Part shown: piece by piece, positions 16,643 to 26,718 of the stretch | Layout: every line of letters starts with the position of its first letter | How positions within the stretch are numbered: the first letter of the stretch is position 1 | From: Lysobacter_K koreensis | Lineage (GTDB): Bacteria > Pseudomonadota > Gammaproteobacteria > Xanthomonadales > Xanthomonadaceae | Length of the DNA stretch: 64,000 nt | Direction of reading: 5' to 3' | NCBI RefSeq assembly: GCF_042677045.1 | Contig: NZ_JBHTIH010000008.1 | Location: 62,001 to 126,000, forward strand | Notes under the pieces: generated by a model | Seen by the model: the letters and a program-made list of their open reading frames with translations, nothing else | Told to the model about the DNA's origin: nothing | Database searches by the model: none | Made by a program: the position numbers and the translations under genes

Positions 16643-17542
16643 TCAATCGTCGTCCGGCCAGCGAATTGAGGCTGCACCTGCGCTCGCCCGGGGCATCGGT
16701 TGCGCGGCCACGGCGTGCCAGACCTTGAGCGCATCGACGGTGGCGGCGACATCGTGCACGCGCACCAGCCTGGCGCCGCGCTGCACCGCGACCAGGTGCG
16801 CGGCGACCGAGCCGTGCACGCGCTCGCGCGGCTCGTCGCGGCCGGTGAGGTCGCCGATGGTTTTCTTGCGCGACAGCCCGGCCAGTACCGGCACGCCCAG
16901 TTCGGTGAAGCGTTGCAGCTGCGCGAGCAGCGCGAGGTTGTGCTCGCCGCTCTTGCCGAAGCCGAAGCCCGGGTCGACCACGATCTGCTTCTTGGGAATA
17001 CCCGCCATCTCGGCGGCGAAAATCCTCTCGGCGAGGAAGCGGTGCACCTGCGCGACGACGTCGTCGTAGTTCGGCGCCGCCTGCATCGAACGCGGCTCGC
17101 CGAGCATGTGCATCAGCACCACCGGCACGCGTAACTCCGCCGCGGCGTCGAGCGCGCCGTCGCGGCGCAGTGCGTAGACGTCGTTGATCATACCAGCGCC
17201 GGCGGCGACCGCGGCACGCATGACCTCGGGCTTGGAGGTGTCGATGCTGATCGGCAGCGAGGTCTCGCGCGCGAGGCGCTCGATCACCGGGATCACCCGG
17301 CGCAACTCTTCCTCTACGCCGACCTCGTCGGCGCCGGGGCGGGTCGATTCGCCACCGACATCGAGCACGTCCGCGCCCTCCCCGGCCAAGCGCAGGCCAT
17401 GGGCGACCGCGGCCTCGAGCGTGTCGTGCGCGCCGCCGTCGGAGAACGAATCCGGGGTGACGTTGACGATGCCCATGACCCGGGCGCGATCGAGGGTGAG
17501 CACGCGGCCGTTGCAGCCGAGTTGTGGAGCCAGGTCAAACAT
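16643..17542 (-). CDS. folP: Dihydropteroate synthase
   Basis: 299 residues. It joins para-aminobenzoate to the pterin precursor in folate synthesis and is the sulfonamide target. Motifs are GIVNVTPDSFSDGG near residue 24, DVGGESTRPGA near 60 and LVRVHDV near the end. The start at 17,542 (MFDLAPQLG) is chosen because GGAGG lies 11 nt ahead and its ATG overlaps the stop codon of the small upstream gene (ATGTTTGA), implying coupling. An in-frame ATG at 17,560 sits on that ribosome binding site and is less likely. Confidence 0.95.
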   Translation of the reverse strand: MFDLAPQLGCNGRVLTLDRARVMGIVNVTPDSFSDGGAHDTLEAAVAHGLRLAGEGADVLDVGGESTRPGADEVGVEEELRRVIPVIERLARETSLPISIDTSKPEVMRAAVAAGAGMINDVYALRRDGALDAAAELRVPVVLMHMLGEPRSMQAAPNYDDVVAQVHRFLAERIFAAEMAGIPKKQIVVDPGFGFGKSGEHNLALLAQLQRFTELGVPVLAGLSRKKTIGDLTGRDEPRERVHGSVAAHLVAVQRGARLVRVHDVAATVDALKVWHAVAAQPMPRASAGAASIRWPDDD

Positions 17543-17729
17543 CGCCGCCACGTCCTCCATGTCGAATCATCGCCGCACCTGCCATCACCAGCCACACCGA
17601 TGCCAGCACGATACCGACGCCGGCGAAGATGCGCAGCTGCCCCAGCCACCAGCCGAGCAGCGGAAACATCAGCACGGCAAACAGCGCTGCCAGCAACAAA
17701 CGTCTCGTCGAGGCCGGCGACCAGGCCAT
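17535..17729 (-). CDS. Small predicted membrane protein upstream of folP
   Basis: 64 residues with a basic start (MAWSPASTRR) and two hydrophobic helices (about 11-30 and 34-55), ending MIRHGGRGGDV. I do not recognise a family. Its last 8 nt overlap the folP start, which supports translation. The ftsH terminator (17,743-17,772) lies just ahead of the start. An alternative ATG at 17,777 would place that hairpin inside the reading frame, so the shorter form is preferred. Confidence 0.6.
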   Translation of the reverse strand: MAWSPASTRRLLLAALFAVLMFPLLGWWLGQLRIFAGVGIVLASVWLVMAGAAMIRHGGRGGDV

Positions 17730-17742
17730 CACGCCACCAAAG

Positions 17743-17772
17743 AAAAAGGCCAGAGCGGACTCTGGCCTTTTC
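17743..17772 (-). terminator. Terminator of ftsH
   Basis: On the minus strand AAAAGGCCAGAG / CTCTGGCCTTTTT with a T run. It lies between the ftsH stop codon and the small gene ahead of folP. Confidence 0.9.
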
Positions 17773-17800
17773 GTCATGGCGCGGCAAGCGGACCCCGCGC

Positions 17801-17827
17801 GATGGGTATCGCTGCGCTCAACCCATC

Positions 17828-17832
<5 letters not shown>
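17801..17832 (-). repeat. REP family A element at ftsH 3' end
   Basis: GATGGGT...ACCCATCCTACG palindrome. The minus-strand GTAG supplies the TAG stop of ftsH at 17,828-17,830. It is the only family A copy more than 1 kb away from the cluster around the RAYT gene. Confidence 0.9.
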
Positions 17833-19720
<1,888 letters not shown>

Positions 19721-19814
19721 TCGTTCCTACCTGTCCGCCCTTGCGGGCCTGGTTACAACCGTTGGTGCTGCTGGCGCGTCGCCGCGTCCGTGAATGATCT
19801 AGCTACGTCGCACC

Positions 19815-20462
19815 TTACTTAATCTGCGCCCGCTTGCCCTGTGCCAGCGCGTAGACCTCCGGCGACCGCTTGCGCGACGCCTCGGGCTTGCGGATCGACA
19901 CCTTGGCGTAGCGCCGGCGCAGTTCCTTTACGTATTCATCGAAGCCCACGCCCTGGAACAGCTTGATCAGGAACGTGCCGTCGGTGCGCAAATGCCGGTC
20001 GGCGAAATCCATGGCCAGCTCGGCCAGGTACATCGCCCGCGGCATGTCGACCGCGTCCATACCGCTCTTATTGGGGGCCATATCCGACAGCACAAGGTCC
20101 ACCGGCTTGCCGCCCAGCATGTCGACCAGCTGCGATAGGACCGCATCCTCCCTGAAATCCCCATGAAGGAATTCGACCCCGGCCAGGGTGGGCATCTCGA
20201 GGATGTCGAGCGCGATCACCCGCCCCGGGTTGGCCTTGTCCACATCGCCCAGCGCCGCGCGCACCCATTGCGACCAGCCGCCGGGCGCGGCGCCCAGGTC
20301 GACCACCACCATGCCCGGTTTGAGCAGGCGGTCGCGCTCGACCAGCTCCTCGAGCTTGTACGCCGCGCGCGAACGCAGGCCCTCCTTGCGGGCCTTGATC
20401 ACGAACGGGTCGGAATGGTGCTCTTTGAGCCAGCGTTGGCTGCTGATGCTGCGGGTTGCCAT
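19815..20462 (-). CDS. rlmE: 23S rRNA 2'-O-methyltransferase RlmE (FtsJ)
   Basis: 215 residues. It methylates U2552 of 23S rRNA using S-adenosylmethionine. The SAM-binding motif is VVVDLGAAPGGWSQW; the catalytic K-D-K-E residues appear in RSRAAYKLEE, LVLSDMAPN, FLIKLFQG and RKPEASRKRSPEVY. The start at 20,462 (MATRSISSQRWLKEH) fits the family; the frame stays open upstream to about 21,300, but that is antisense to yhbY. It precedes ftsH with a 94-bp gap, the usual rlmE-ftsH order. Confidence 0.96.
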   Translation of the reverse strand: MATRSISSQRWLKEHHSDPFVIKARKEGLRSRAAYKLEELVERDRLLKPGMVVVDLGAAPGGWSQWVRAALGDVDKANPGRVIALDILEMPTLAGVEFLHGDFREDAVLSQLVDMLGGKPVDLVLSDMAPNKSGMDAVDMPRAMYLAELAMDFADRHLRTDGTFLIKLFQGVGFDEYVKELRRRYAKVSIRKPEASRKRSPEVYALAQGKRAQIK

Positions 20463-20547
20463 GGGGGGTGCTGGAACGCAGGGACTGCGGAGCCGGAGGG
20501 CCGCCATGATACCCTGCCGACCCTGTATGACTTCGTTTGCGTGCCCG

Positions 20548-20853
20548 ATGCCTACCGTCCTGACCTCCGCCCAGACCCGTTTCCTGCGCGGACAGGCGCA
20601 TGACCTCAAGGCGATGCTGCAGGTCGGCGGCAAGGGCATCAGCGACACGCTGGTGGCGGAAATCGATCTGGCGCTCGAGCACCACGAGCTGATCAAGGTC
20701 AAGGTCGCCGCCGAGGACCGCGACGGCCGCGACGCGATGATCGGGGAAATCACCGAACGCACCGGCGCGGCGCTGGTCCAGCGCATCGGCCACACCGCGG
20801 TGCTGTACCGCCAGAGCAAGGACAAGCGGCACATCGTACTGCCGCGCGCCTGA
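20548..20853 (+). CDS. yhbY: YhbY-type CRM-domain RNA-binding protein
   Basis: 101 residues forming a single CRS1/YhbY domain, with the family pattern LTSAQTRFLRGQAHDLKAM and GGKGIS followed by ELIKVKV. The fold resembles IF3-C and binds RNA; YhbY associates with pre-50S ribosomal subunits. It is divergent from rlmE, as in E. coli, linking two ribosome assembly factors. ATGs are available at 20,527 and 20,548; the second gives the usual length. Confidence 0.93.
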   Translation: MPTVLTSAQTRFLRGQAHDLKAMLQVGGKGISDTLVAEIDLALEHHELIKVKVAAEDRDGRDAMIGEITERTGAALVQRIGHTAVLYRQSKDKRHIVLPRA

Positions 20854-20907
20854 GCGAACGCCGCCGGAACCGCCACGAGGCGGCCGCCGGACTGATCGGA
20901 CGCTGCC

Positions 20908-21282
20908 ATGCAACTCACGCTCGAACGCCCCGACCATGAATTCTTCCTGCGCGGCGCCGACGGCGCGGTCGCGCTGGTCAACGAGCGGCGCCTGTCCGCC
21001 AGTTTCGTGATCGCCCCCAATACCCTGCTTGAGGACTGGGCCGTGACCGATGCGCGCACGCTTGCCGCGGACGACCTGGCGCCGTTGCTGGCCCTGGACC
21101 CGGAAGTGATCCTGCTCGGCAGCGGCGCGACCCAGACGTTCCCGCCGGCGGCCACGCTGGCCGCGTGCCTGGGCCGCGGCATCGGCCTGGAAGTGATGAC
21201 CAATGCCGCCGCGGCGCGAACCTTCAACGTGCTCGCCGGCGAAGGCCGGCGCGTGGTCGCGGGGTTCATCCTGAATCCGTAG
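20908..21282 (+). CDS. Mth938/DUF498-like protein
   Basis: 124 residues. The pattern FVIAPNTLLEDWAV near 34-47, PEVILLGSGATQTFP near 65-79 and NAAAARTFNVLAGEGRRVVAGF at the end match the Mth938/NDUFAF3-like fold. The human relative helps assemble respiratory complex I; the bacterial role is unclear. It follows yhbY by 54 bp on the same strand. Its stop codon is the TAG inside a REP GTAG at 21,279-21,282. Confidence 0.88.
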   Translation: MQLTLERPDHEFFLRGADGAVALVNERRLSASFVIAPNTLLEDWAVTDARTLAADDLAPLLALDPEVILLGSGATQTFPPAATLAACLGRGIGLEVMTNAAAARTFNVLAGEGRRVVAGFILNP

Positions 21283-21358
21283 GGCGGGTTTAAACCCGCC
21301 GCCACTGCCGACGTACGATCCGATGGCGGGTTGAAACCCGCCTTACAACCCGCCCTAC
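21279..21358. repeat. REP family B pair closing two convergent genes
   Basis: The left copy starts GTAGGGCGGGTTTAAACCCG; the right copy ends CAACCCGCCCTAC after a partial extra GGGTTGAAACCCGCC. The left GTAG supplies the stop codon of the Mth938-like gene, and the right one, on the minus strand, supplies that of nlpD. One element pair therefore ends both convergent genes. Confidence 0.92.
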
Positions 21359-22158
21359 CGCTTGGGCAGGTACTGCAGTGGATCCACCGGCTTGCCGTTA
21401 TAGCGCACCTCGAAATGGAGCATGTCGCGCGCGGCGCCGCTGCGGCCCATCTCGGCGATCTGCTGGCCGCCTTTCACCAGCTGGCCTTCGTTGACCAGGC
21501 GGTTGCGGTTGTGGCCGTAGGCCGACAGCCACGCATCGTTGTGCTTGATGATGATCAGCTCGCCGTAGCCGACCAGGCCCGAGCCCGAATACACCACCAC
21601 CCCATCGCCGGCGGCCCGCACCGGCGCGCCACCGCTGCCGGCGATGTCGATGCCCTGCTTGGTGGGTTCGCCCGACACGTAACGGTTCAGCAGCTGGCCG
21701 TCGGCCGGCCAGCGCCAGGCGATGCCGCTGTCGATCGGCAGCGCCGCCCGGGGCGTGGGCGGCGCGATGGTCGGGCGCGAAACGGCCGGCCGCGTCGCGC
21801 TCGGCGGGACGGCGCTGCGGGTCGGGGCGCGACTCGCGCCGCTTGCGGCCACGCGGCCGCCCGTGGGCGCGCTGCCGCGCGACGCCGATTTCGGATACAG
21901 GTGCAGCCGCTGCCCCGGGTAGATCGTGTAAGGCGCGCCGATGCCGTTCCACGCGGCCAGCTCGCGCACGTCGACGCCATTGCGGAACGCGATGCCGAAC
22001 AAGGTGTCGCCGCGTTGCACGACGGTGGTGGCGCCGTACTTCGGCGTCGACACGCGTGGTGCGACGCGCGCACTGCCGCTCTCGCGCACCACGGTGCTGG
22101 AGCACGCCGCCAGCGACACCACCAGCACGGCCGCCACGATCTTGCGAAAACTGATCAT
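21355..22158 (-). CDS. nlpD: LysM/M23 lipoprotein NlpD (LppB)
   Basis: 267 residues. Signal peptide with lipobox LAAC near residues 16-19, a LysM domain (VVQRGDTLFGIAFRNGVDVREL...IYPGQRL) at about 46-88, an Ala/Pro/Arg-rich linker, and a C-terminal M23 peptidase domain. NlpD is an outer-membrane activator of the septal amidase AmiC. The M23 zinc-ligand positions look altered (IDIAGSGGAPV instead of an H-x3-D motif), as expected for a non-catalytic activator. Its stop is in a REP. It lies downstream of pcm and surE; rpoS is not in the window. Confidence 0.92.
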   Translation of the reverse strand: MISFRKIVAAVLVVSLAACSSTVVRESGSARVAPRVSTPKYGATTVVQRGDTLFGIAFRNGVDVRELAAWNGIGAPYTIYPGQRLHLYPKSASRGSAPTGGRVAASGASRAPTRSAVPPSATRPAVSRPTIAPPTPRAALPIDSGIAWRWPADGQLLNRYVSGEPTKQGIDIAGSGGAPVRAAGDGVVVYSGSGLVGYGELIIIKHNDAWLSAYGHNRNRLVNEGQLVKGGQQIAEMGRSGAARDMLHFEVRYNGKPVDPLQYLPKR

Positions 22159-22235
22159 CTCTATTGGGTCCTCCCGACCCGCCAGCCCGGTGCGGCCGGC
22201 AGCAGTATCGAGCGCGCTACGCACCAGCGACCTGC

Positions 22236-22892
22236 TCAACTTGAAAGCCGCTGGAACAGCTCGCGCGCGGCAACACCGCCGCCGCCGATCAGGATGCCGA
22301 AGTAGACGATCGTCCCGACGTTCGCCAGATGGCCGAGCAACATTGCCCCTCCGTCGCGCTGGATCAAGCCGACGGCGTAGAACAGCAGGGCCAGCGCCGG
22401 CAGCGTGTTGCTGAACGGAACGAATCCGAACGGTGCCATCAGCAGCAAGGCTGCCAGGATGAAACCGAGGTTGTTGAGCAGGTTTTGCACGCGTCCCTCG
22501 ACGAACACGCGCAGTCGGTGCGGTCGACTGATCTTCTCCAGACGCTGCACCCACACCATGCCCGCGGTCAGGCCTGGACGCAGTTTTTGAGCCGGCAGGG
22601 CTTTGTCCCGCAGTTTGGCCGGAAGCCACAGCGGCCGGCCGACCAGGCGACTGATGCCGACCAGCAGGATCACCGCCCCGAATACTGTGCTGACGCCAGG
22701 GATCGACACCGGGATCAGGAAGACCACGGTCAGCAGCATGGTCAGCAGCAGCAGGCCGTCCTCGCCGAACACATCCAGCAGTTCGCGCAAGGTTAACTGA
22801 TCCTCGGGAAGTTCGCGGATGATCGTGGCGAGTTGCTCGCCCAGCGTCGCTGCATCGAGGTTGTGCGCGTCCTGCGGGTTCGGATCTGCCAT
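22236..22892 (-). CDS. ExoD-family exopolysaccharide synthesis protein
   Basis: 218 residues. A soluble N-terminus (about 1-45, including LPEDQLTLRELLDVFGEDGLLLL) precedes several membrane segments in the ExoD pattern. FLIPVSIPGVSTVFGAVILL and NLGFILAALLLMAPFGFVPF are characteristic. In Rhizobium exoD mutants have altered exopolysaccharide and alkali sensitivity; the biochemical role is unknown. The start at 22,892 (MADPNPQDAH) is 5 nt from the pcm stop codon, so it is probably in the surE-pcm operon. Confidence 0.85.
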   Translation of the reverse strand: MADPNPQDAHNLDAATLGEQLATIIRELPEDQLTLRELLDVFGEDGLLLLTMLLTVVFLIPVSIPGVSTVFGAVILLVGISRLVGRPLWLPAKLRDKALPAQKLRPGLTAGMVWVQRLEKISRPHRLRVFVEGRVQNLLNNLGFILAALLLMAPFGFVPFSNTLPALALLFYAVGLIQRDGGAMLLGHLANVGTIVYFGILIGGGGVAARELFQRLSS

Positions 22893-22897
22893 GGTGC

Positions 22898-23593
22898 TCA
22901 ATCGATCATGCCCGACAGCAGCGGCACGAATACCACCGGCGCCAGCGCCTGCTGGGTGACGACGCCGTCGGCGTCCTTGCGCAGCTTGAGCAGCGACTGC
23001 GACGACGACGGCCCCACCGGCGCGATCAGGCAGCCGCCCGGCGCGAGTTGCGCGGTCAACGCCTCGACCAGGGCCGGCGCCGCGGCGGTGACGATGATCG
23101 CGTCGAACGGGCCGTTCTCGGGCCAGCCGATGCGGCCGTCGTCGTGCTTGCTGCGCACGTTCATGCCGAGCTGGCGGAAGCGCTTGCGCGCGGTGCGCAG
23201 CAGCTCGCCGATGCGCTCGACGGTATGAACTTCCAGCCCGAGCGCGGCCAGCACCGCGGCCTGGTAACCCGAGCCGGTGCCGATCTCGAGTACCTTGCCG
23301 GGCATCACGTCGGCGATCAGCGCCTCGGTCATCTTCGCCACCACCCACGGCTGCGAGATGGTCTGGCCATGGCCGATCGGCAGCGCGGTGTCCTCGTAGG
23401 CACGCATCGCCAGGGCCTCGTCGACGAACAGGTGGCGCGGCACGGTGCGGATCGCGTTGAGCACGCGCTCGTCGACGATGCCGCCACCTTCATAGGAGCC
23501 CGCGCGCAGGCGCTCGACCAGGCGGTCGCGCACGCGCTGCGAGGTCATCCCCGAGCCGAGCGCCTCGGGTTGCAGGCGCATGCGCAGGCTCAT
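22898..23593 (-). CDS. pcm: Protein-L-isoaspartate O-methyltransferase
   Basis: 231 residues. It repairs damaged isoaspartyl residues by carboxyl methylation. The SAM motif is VLEIGTGSGYQAAVLA; family marks are FVDEALAMRAYEDTALPIGHGQTISQPWVVA and GPFDAIIVTAAAP. Its ATG overlaps the surE stop codon (ATGA at 23,590-23,593), the standard surE-pcm coupling of stress-survival genes. Confidence 0.97.
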   Translation of the reverse strand: MSLRMRLQPEALGSGMTSQRVRDRLVERLRAGSYEGGGIVDERVLNAIRTVPRHLFVDEALAMRAYEDTALPIGHGQTISQPWVVAKMTEALIADVMPGKVLEIGTGSGYQAAVLAALGLEVHTVERIGELLRTARKRFRQLGMNVRSKHDDGRIGWPENGPFDAIIVTAAAPALVEALTAQLAPGGCLIAPVGPSSSQSLLKLRKDADGVVTQQALAPVVFVPLLSGMID

Positions 23594-24399
23594 GCCCGGT
23601 CCTCGGAAACGGGTTGCGCAGACGCCGGCGATCGCAACGACGCGGCCAGCCCCCCGACCCAACTGGCGACGTGCTCGAGCGCCTGGTAGCGGGTCAGGTC
23701 GACGTGGATCGGGGTGATCGAGATGTGCCCGGATTTCACCGCGTGGAAGTCGGTGCCCGGGCCGGCGTCCTGCTCGCGACCGGCCGCGCCGATCCACCAC
23801 CACTGGCGGCCGCGCGGGTCCTTCTGCGGGATGCAGGCTTCGGCGCGGTGGCGGTTGCCGAGCCGGCTGACCTCGAACCCGGCGATCTCGTCCCAAGGCA
23901 AGTCCGGCACGTTGACGTTGAGGATGGTGTCGGCCGGCAGCGGGTCGGTCCTGAGCCGGGCGATGATCTCGACCGCGGCGCGCGCGGCGGTCTCGTAGTG
24001 ACGGCCGGCGTGGTCGGCGGTCGCCAGCGACACCGCGACCGCGGGCAGGCCCAGGAAGCGGCCTTCCATCGCCGCGGCGACGGTGCCCGAATAGATGACG
24101 TCATCGCCAAGGTTGGCGGTGTTGTTGATGCCCGAGACCACGATGTCCGGCTCGGCCTCGAGCATGCCGGTGATCGCCACGTGCACGCAGTCGGTCGGGG
24201 TGCCGTAGACGCGCCAGGTCGCCTCGCCCTGCTGGACCACGCGTACCGGCATGTCGAGCGTCAGCGAATTGCTGGCCCCGGAACGGTCGCGGTCGGGGGC
24301 GACCACCAACACCTCGTGGCCGGCGTCGCGCAGGCCCTGCGCGAGCACGCGGATGCCGGGGGCGTCGACGCCGTCGTCGTTGCTGACCAGAACTCGCAT
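23590..24399 (-). CDS. surE: 5'/3'-nucleotidase SurE
   Basis: 269 residues. It is a stationary-phase nucleotidase. Metal-binding N-terminus MRVLVSNDDGVDAPGI (with the two Asp), then VVAPDRDRSGASNSLTL, and VVSGINNTANLGDDVIYSGTV near 90-110 are all family hallmarks. The start at 24,399 is exact to the family. The C-terminal tail is somewhat extended. First gene of surE-pcm-exoD-nlpD. Confidence 0.97.
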   Translation of the reverse strand: MRVLVSNDDGVDAPGIRVLAQGLRDAGHEVLVVAPDRDRSGASNSLTLDMPVRVVQQGEATWRVYGTPTDCVHVAITGMLEAEPDIVVSGINNTANLGDDVIYSGTVAAAMEGRFLGLPAVAVSLATADHAGRHYETAARAAVEIIARLRTDPLPADTILNVNVPDLPWDEIAGFEVSRLGNRHRAEACIPQKDPRGRQWWWIGAAGREQDAGPGTDFHAVKSGHISITPIHVDLTRYQALEHVASWVGGLAASLRSPASAQPVSEDRA

Positions 24400-24599
24400 G
24401 GACTCCCTTGCACGGCTGCGGATTTCGAACGATCGCGGCGGACGGTGGTGAATCGCCGTCGCCGCGCGCAGCCATGATAGCCGATGCGGTTTGCCGCCCC
24501 GCTGCGAAACCGCGACCGCGTGGGATCGGCGCAGCGGGCTTGACGTGCGCGCTTGACGTGCGGGATTGCGCGGCGTCGCGGTCGGGTTAGGCTGGCCGC

Positions 24600-25178
24600 A
24601 TGGCAGCGGGCCCAGACAACCCCGAAGACGACCTCGACCTGTTCCGGGCCGCGGTCGGGCCGGTGCGCAAGTTGCCCGAGACCGCGCCGCCGCCACGCGC
24701 GCCGAAACCCAAGCCCCGCGCGCGCATGGCCGAACGCGACGAAGCCGCGGCCCGCGACGAATTCCGCCATGCGCTCGACGCCAGCCTGCTCGATACCGAC
24801 GATCCCCTGGCCTACCGCCGCGATGCGCTGCCCCCGCGCCTCTACCAGCGGCTCAAGCGCGGCGAGATCGCGGCCCAGGAGGAACTCGACCTGCACGGCG
24901 CCGGTACACGCCAGGCCGAAGCGCTGCTGCGCGACTTCCTCAACGGCGCGCGCCAGCACGGCGTCGGCTGCGTACGCATCATTCACGGCAAGGGATTGCG
25001 CGGCCAGGCATCGCGGGGCGATGCGCCATTCGATGGCAGTGGCCTGCCGGTGCTGAAGAACCTGGTGGACCGGATGCTGCGGCAACGCGCGGACATCCTC
25101 GCCTTCCACTCCACGCCGCCCGCGCAGGGCGGCACCGGGGCGGTGCTGGTACTGCTCGCGCCGCCGAAGCGGCGCTGA
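24600..25178 (+). CDS. Smr-domain protein
   Basis: 192 residues. The N-terminal third is charged and proline-rich. The C-terminal Smr domain (about 95-190) shows LDLHGAGTRQAEALL and RIIHGKGLRG, with the HGKG motif. Smr domains, also found at the end of MutS2, are nucleases; SmrB of E. coli cuts mRNA at collided ribosomes. The protein length and layout resemble SmrA/SmrB. It is divergent from surE by 200 bp. Confidence 0.9.
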   Translation: MAAGPDNPEDDLDLFRAAVGPVRKLPETAPPPRAPKPKPRARMAERDEAAARDEFRHALDASLLDTDDPLAYRRDALPPRLYQRLKRGEIAAQEELDLHGAGTRQAEALLRDFLNGARQHGVGCVRIIHGKGLRGQASRGDAPFDGSGLPVLKNLVDRMLRQRADILAFHSTPPAQGGTGAVLVLLAPPKRR

Positions 25179-25185
25179 GCAGGAT

Positions 25186-25428
25186 TTACTTGTTGTCGTC
25201 CTGTTGGGCGACCAACTGCTTGCGCGGCACGTTGACCCAGACGATCTCGATGCCACGACGGCGGGCGATACGCTCCACCGCGGCCATGTAGGCCTCGTCG
25301 TTGTCCATGATCGAGGGCGCCCGTTGCGGCGCGACGAAAGCCGAATCCGACTTCTCGTGCATGCCGGCACAGGCGGCCAAGCCCAACACTGACAACGACA
25401 GAACCGCAATACGACACGATGCGTTCAT
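25186..25428 (-). CDS. Small predicted lipoprotein
   Basis: 80 residues. A signal peptide (MNASCRIAVLSLSVLGLAAC) ends in lipobox LAAC, with lipidation expected at Cys20. The mature part is short and charged, with an ERIARRRGIEIVWVNVP segment. I do not recognise a family. The gene is convergent with smr, with stop codons 7 nt apart. Confidence 0.75.
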   Translation of the reverse strand: MNASCRIAVLSLSVLGLAACAGMHEKSDSAFVAPQRAPSIMDNDEAYMAAVERIARRRGIEIVWVNVPRKQLVAQQDDNK

Positions 25429-25572
25429 GACGACGTCTCCGTATGCGTGCGCCCGTCGCTCGACGCCGGCGCACGCGCTGCGCCCGGCCCGATGCCGGGC
25501 GTCAACTTCGGTTTATACGCCCGCGGTTTGGGGCCTCCAGTGCCGCCGGGTGCTTTCCGACCAACGGTCGAT

Positions 25573-26631
25573 CTAGCGGCCTGCAGCGGCGCGGATCTGG
25601 CCAAGTTCGGACAACACCACGGTCGCGTAGGTGCCCGCCGGCAGCACGAAGGCCAGCTCCAGCGCACCGTCTTCGAGCCAGCGCCACGCCAGTTCCGCGG
25701 GCCGCAGCCGCAGCGCGCGGCGCTCCTGGTTGAGGCCGGCGTGTTCGAGGCCGTCGCGCAACGCCAGTGCCTCGTCGTCGGCCAAGGCGGCCAGTTCGAC
25801 TGCCCTCGCCGCCGCGCGGCTGCGCAGTTCGCCGCGTCCCCACAGCGGGCCGCTGGGGTGGATGTCGAACGCCGCCAGCCGCTGCGCCAGGGTGTCATCG
25901 AAACCCTCGGGGCCGAACACGCTGCGGCTGCCGTCGAGCATCCAGACCTCGCCGTCCAACGGTTGGTCCCAGCTGCCGGCGAGCACCCGCGCCGCGAGCA
26001 CCCGGTTGAACAGTTCGGAACGCGCGGCCGACAGCAGCAGGCTGCGCTGTTCGCGCCGCACGCGGCGGCCGGCGAACATCGCGCGGGCGTTGGCGACGTT
26101 GTCGCCGTCGCGGCCGAAACGCTGCTCGCCGAAGTAGTTCGGCACGCCGCGCGCGGCCATCTGCTGCAGCCGCGCCTCGACCGCGTCGCGGTCGCCCTGT
26201 GGATCACGCAGCACCAGCACGAAGCGATTGCCGGCCAGCGCGCCGCGCGGCAGCTTGCGCGCGTGCCAGTGGTGTTCGATCACGCGCAGGCTGTCGTCGG
26301 CCGCGGCATCGTCCTGCAGCGCGGCCAGGTCCGGGGCCACGCGCTTGGGCAGGTGCACGCTGAAGCGCTGGCGGGTGACGGCGTGGCGGTCCTTCAGGCC
26401 GGCGTAGCCGATCGCGACCTCGCCCACGCCGGCCCACTGCGCGATGCGCTTGGCGGCGAACGCGGTGTTCATGCCGCGCTTCTCGATCGTCAGCAGCAGG
26501 TGCTCGCCCTCGCCGCTGGGCTCGAAACCGGGCAGCTCCTCGACGAAGAAATCCTCGGGCGTGGCACGCATCTGCGCGCTGAGCACAGCAGCGCCGTGAG
26601 CGCGCGGCAACGTGGTGTCGATATCGGTCAT
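25573..26631 (-). CDS. truD: tRNA pseudouridine(13) synthase
   Basis: 352 residues. It makes pseudouridine at position 13 of tRNA-Glu. The catalytic aspartate lies in YAGLKDRHAVTRQ near residues 74-86; KRGMNTAFAAKRIAQWAGV just ahead and RGVPNYFGEQRFGRDGDN near 155 are family marks. The gene leads towards the intergenic region before the lipoprotein gene (25,429-25,572), where I see nothing else. It follows ispF in the same direction with an 87-bp gap containing a solo hairpin. Confidence 0.96.
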   Translation of the reverse strand: MTDIDTTLPRAHGAAVLSAQMRATPEDFFVEELPGFEPSGEGEHLLLTIEKRGMNTAFAAKRIAQWAGVGEVAIGYAGLKDRHAVTRQRFSVHLPKRVAPDLAALQDDAAADDSLRVIEHHWHARKLPRGALAGNRFVLVLRDPQGDRDAVEARLQQMAARGVPNYFGEQRFGRDGDNVANARAMFAGRRVRREQRSLLLSAARSELFNRVLAARVLAGSWDQPLDGEVWMLDGSRSVFGPEGFDDTLAQRLAAFDIHPSGPLWGRGELRSRAAARAVELAALADDEALALRDGLEHAGLNQERRALRLRPAELAWRWLEDGALELAFVLPAGTYATVVLSELGQIRAAAGR

Positions 26632-26641
26632 TCGTGTCCTT

Positions 26642-26666
26642 GTGGTGCCGAGCTTGCTCGGCGCCA
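26642..26666 (-). repeat. Solo hairpin, family D REP-like
   Basis: GTGGTGCCGAGCTTGCTCGG hairpin between truD and ispF, 11 bp upstream of the truD start. It matches the pair at 50,792-50,858 but has GTGG instead of GTAG. Confidence 0.6.
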
Positions 26667-26718
26667 GTGCGCAAAGGTGGCTGGCACGGACGCAAGAGCG
26701 TTCCGCGCGGGCTCGGAA

